Origin: Kiritimatiellia bacterium
GTDB taxonomy: Bacteria > Verrucomicrobiota > Kiritimatiellia > CAIQIC01 > Lenti-01
DNA: 7,006 nt
Assembly (NCBI GenBank): GCA_018432565.1
Contig: JAHDSS010000112.1
Span: 1-7,006 of the forward strand
Direction: 5' to 3'
This document shows positions 5,202 through 7,006 of this stretch, in pieces (position 1 is the stretch's first letter; the number at the start of each line of letters is the position of its first letter). A program made the translations under genes and the position numbers. The notes below the pieces were generated by a model. That model was not told the origin of the DNA, did not search any database, and was given only the letters and a program-made list of their open reading frames with translations.

Positions 5202-7006
5202 ATGAAAGCCCTGCTCAAGTTCCTGGCGTGGCTGGCGGCGGTCGCCGTCTTCCTGCTCGCCACCGCCCATTTCACCCTCCGGCACGCCCTCAATACGCCC
5301 AAATTCAAGGCCGCGGCCACCGGATTCGTCGAGCGCGCCACGGGGCGCCCCGCGGACTACGACCGCATCGGCTACACCCTCTTCCCGTTTTCGCTCGTCG
5401 TGCGCCATGCCGCCCTCAAGGAACCCGGCGGAACCCGGGACTTCGCAACCATGGAGGCGTTCTCCGTCCACGTGGACTGGCGCGCCCGCGAAATCACGTC
5501 GCTAACGCTGGCCCGGCCCGTCATCCGGATCGTGCAGCGCCCCGACGGCACGCTCAACATCTCCGACTGGCTGCCCGCACCGGACCCCGAGGCCGGACCG
5601 GACGGGCCCGGCACCCCCGGCGAGCCGCCCACCGGACGCTCCGCGCCCGCCCCGGCAAAGGCCCCGTCCCGCCCGGCGGAGCCGCCCATGGCCCTGCGCC
5701 TGGTTCAGATCGAGCAGGCGCGGGTTGAATTCACCGTCCAGGACGCCGGGGGCGGCGAGGAAACCTTCACGGCCACGGATCTGAATCTCACCCTGCGGGA
5801 TGTCGCCGCGGACCGCCCGGTTCACCTCCAGGGACAGGCTGCCCTGGGCCGCGCTTCCTCCTTCGCCTTCGAACTGGCCGGGCCGCCCCCGGCCGACTAC
5901 GCCGGCCGGCCCGGCGCCTGGCCCGTCACCGTGCAGGCCCACCTCGAGATCCGCGACGTTGCCGACTGGAAGGCGTTTCTGCCCGCGGACATCCTGCCCT
6001 TTCAACGGCTGGAAGCCGCGCTGGACATCCAGGGCGCCCTGGCCGACAAACTCACTATTCTGCTCCGCCTGAACACCTCGCCCGCGTCCGAATCGCATCC
6101 GGTTGAAATCCAGGCGGACATGCAGGCCGACGTGTCGCTGCCCCCGGCGGTGCTGCGACACCTGTTCGCCGGCGAGCCCCTGCCGGAGGAATGGCGATCG
6201 GATCCGCCCCCCTGCACCCCGCCGCCCGGCGCCATGGCCCTGACGGACGACCCTGCCACGGCCCTGTTCCTGCGCCACGTGCAGGCCACCGCGCGGCTGC
6301 AGGCTGAGAAAATCGCCTACGGGCGGAATCTGTTCACCGACGGAACCGCCACCCTTCACCTGCGCGGCGGCGTGGCGACGATTCCCGACGCCCGCGCGGC
6401 GTCCTGCGGCGGCACGCTGACCGCGCGCGGCAGCGTCCAGCTGCTGGCGTGCCCGCTCTCGTACCGCCTCGAGCGGCTGTCGGCGCAGAACCTCGACCTG
6501 GCCCAGGCGCTGGCCGCCAACGGGCTCGACGGCCTCGCCCGCCTATCGGGCCGCATAAACCTGGAGGCCAGCCTCGCCGGCCACGCCGTCGCCGAGCCCG
6601 CCCTGCGGTCGCTCGAGGCCGATGCCGCCGTCCGCATCGCTGACCTGCAATCCATCGGCACCGGCGGCTCGCTGATGGACCCAATCTGGCTGCAGCTCGA
6701 CCATCCGCTTCTGCTGGAGCTGGTCCCGCGAATCCGGCCCAAGGTGGAGAACGCCCGGACCGCCGCCGCTTCCGTCACCACCTCGCGCTACGACGAGGCC
6801 ACGGCCACGCTCGCCCTCCGCAACGGCACCGCCACGCTCTCCGACGCCCGCCTCGCCATGCCCGACTACCGCCTGCATCTCGACGGCGCCATCCGGCCCT
6901 TCGACGACCGCCTCGATCTCGCCGCCCGTCTGGTCGCCTCGCCCGAGGAAACCCTGCGCCTGACCGGCGGCAAGGACCGCTCCGACCGCCTGCCCTACGA
7001 AGACGG
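5202..7006 (+). CDS. AsmA/DUF748-like envelope protein, N-terminal 601 codons
   Basis: The frame from ATG 5202 stays open to the window end, so the 3' end is missing. Residues 4-27 are a hydrophobic N-terminal anchor (FLAWLAAVAVFLLATAHFTL) after two Lys, typical of an inner-membrane anchor with a periplasmic body. Residues 36-70 (FKAAATGFVERATGRPADYD, then YTLFPFSLVVRHAAL) and 114-123 (PDGTLNISDW) match the AsmA family pattern in which a ligand-groove beta repeat begins. About 124-163 is a Pro/Ala/Gly-rich linker. Later beta repeats such as DGTATLHLRGGVATIPDARA (about 382) and the segment 545-590 with LRNGTATLSDARLAMPDYRL resemble the AsmA C-terminal domain. AsmA-like proteins are thought to shuttle phospholipids between the two membranes or to affect outer-membrane assembly; this role is inferred from the family. 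The ATG lacks a strong Shine-Dalgarno. It is transcribed divergently from pepF. Confidence 0.8.
   Translation, partial: MKALLKFLAWLAAVAVFLLATAHFTLRHALNTPKFKAAATGFVERATGRPADYDRIGYTLFPFSLVVRHAALKEPGGTRDFATMEAFSVHVDWRAREITSLTLARPVIRIVQRPDGTLNISDWLPAPDPEAGPDGPGTPGEPPTGRSAPAPAKAPSRPAEPPMALRLVQIEQARVEFTVQDAGGGEETFTATDLNLTLRDVAADRPVHLQGQAALGRASSFAFELAGPPPADYAGRPGAWPVTVQAHLEIRDVADWKAFLPADILPFQRLEAALDIQGALADKLTILLRLNTSPASESHPVEIQADMQADVSLPPAVLRHLFAGEPLPEEWRSDPPPCTPPPGAMALTDDPATALFLRHVQATARLQAEKIAYGRNLFTDGTATLHLRGGVATIPDARAASCGGTLTARGSVQLLACPLSYRLERLSAQNLDLAQALAANGLDGLARLSGRINLEASLAGHAVAEPALRSLEADAAVRIADLQSIGTGGSLMDPIWLQLDHPLLLELVPRIRPKVENARTAAASVTTSRYDEATATLALRNGTATLSDARLAMPDYRLHLDGAIRPFDDRLDLAARLVASPEETLRLTGGKDRSDRLPYED

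Noticed and set aside
5502..6359. 285-codon minus-strand frame opposite the AsmA-like gene
   Set aside because: Gly/Arg-rich low-complexity product with no motif. The opposing frame is continuous from 5202 to the window end with family-like segments.

Overview
The window is G+C-rich DNA (about two thirds G+C by eye) from a diderm bacterium. An AsmA-like envelope protein argues for an outer membrane. An archaeal-type (ApgM-like) phosphoglycerate mutase, an M3B oligopeptidase and many palindromic intergenic repeats would fit the PVC/Kiritimatiellota-Verrucomicrobiota side of the tree. That placement is an inference from style, not from a marker gene.

Layout. Bases 1-384 are the 3' end of pnp (KH and S1 domains of polynucleotide phosphorylase), followed by a rho-independent terminator. 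Bases 385-672 hold the terminator and a 64-bp REP/BIME-like repeat. A 65-residue zinc-ribbon membrane protein (673-870, +) then faces a minus-strand ApgM-type enzyme (1053-2258). Between these convergent genes is a striking AT-rich palindrome: 34 bp perfect, 44 bp with one mismatch. Upstream of apgM lies a 462-bp gene-free stretch packed with three different repeat types: a nested inverted-repeat element, a second REP/BIME copy in the opposite orientation to the first, and a helically phased array of TTTTCCA/TGGAAAA dyads.

A minus-strand pair then encodes oligoendopeptidase F (3302-5110) and a DnaQ-fold exonuclease (2721-3305). Their stop and start codons overlap by 4 bp, so they are probably one transcript. 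A 91-bp divergent spacer separates them from the last gene (5202 to beyond the window end, +), a large AsmA/DUF748-like protein of which 601 codons are visible.

The genes are housekeeping functions (RNA turnover, glycolysis or amino-acid kinase chemistry, peptide turnover, nuclease, envelope) with no obvious shared pathway. I found no defence system, CRISPR array, tRNA, rRNA or transposase. The most unusual content is intergenic: the palindrome at 943-986, the GTRG-headed inverted REP pair, and the phased dyad array at 2622-2693.
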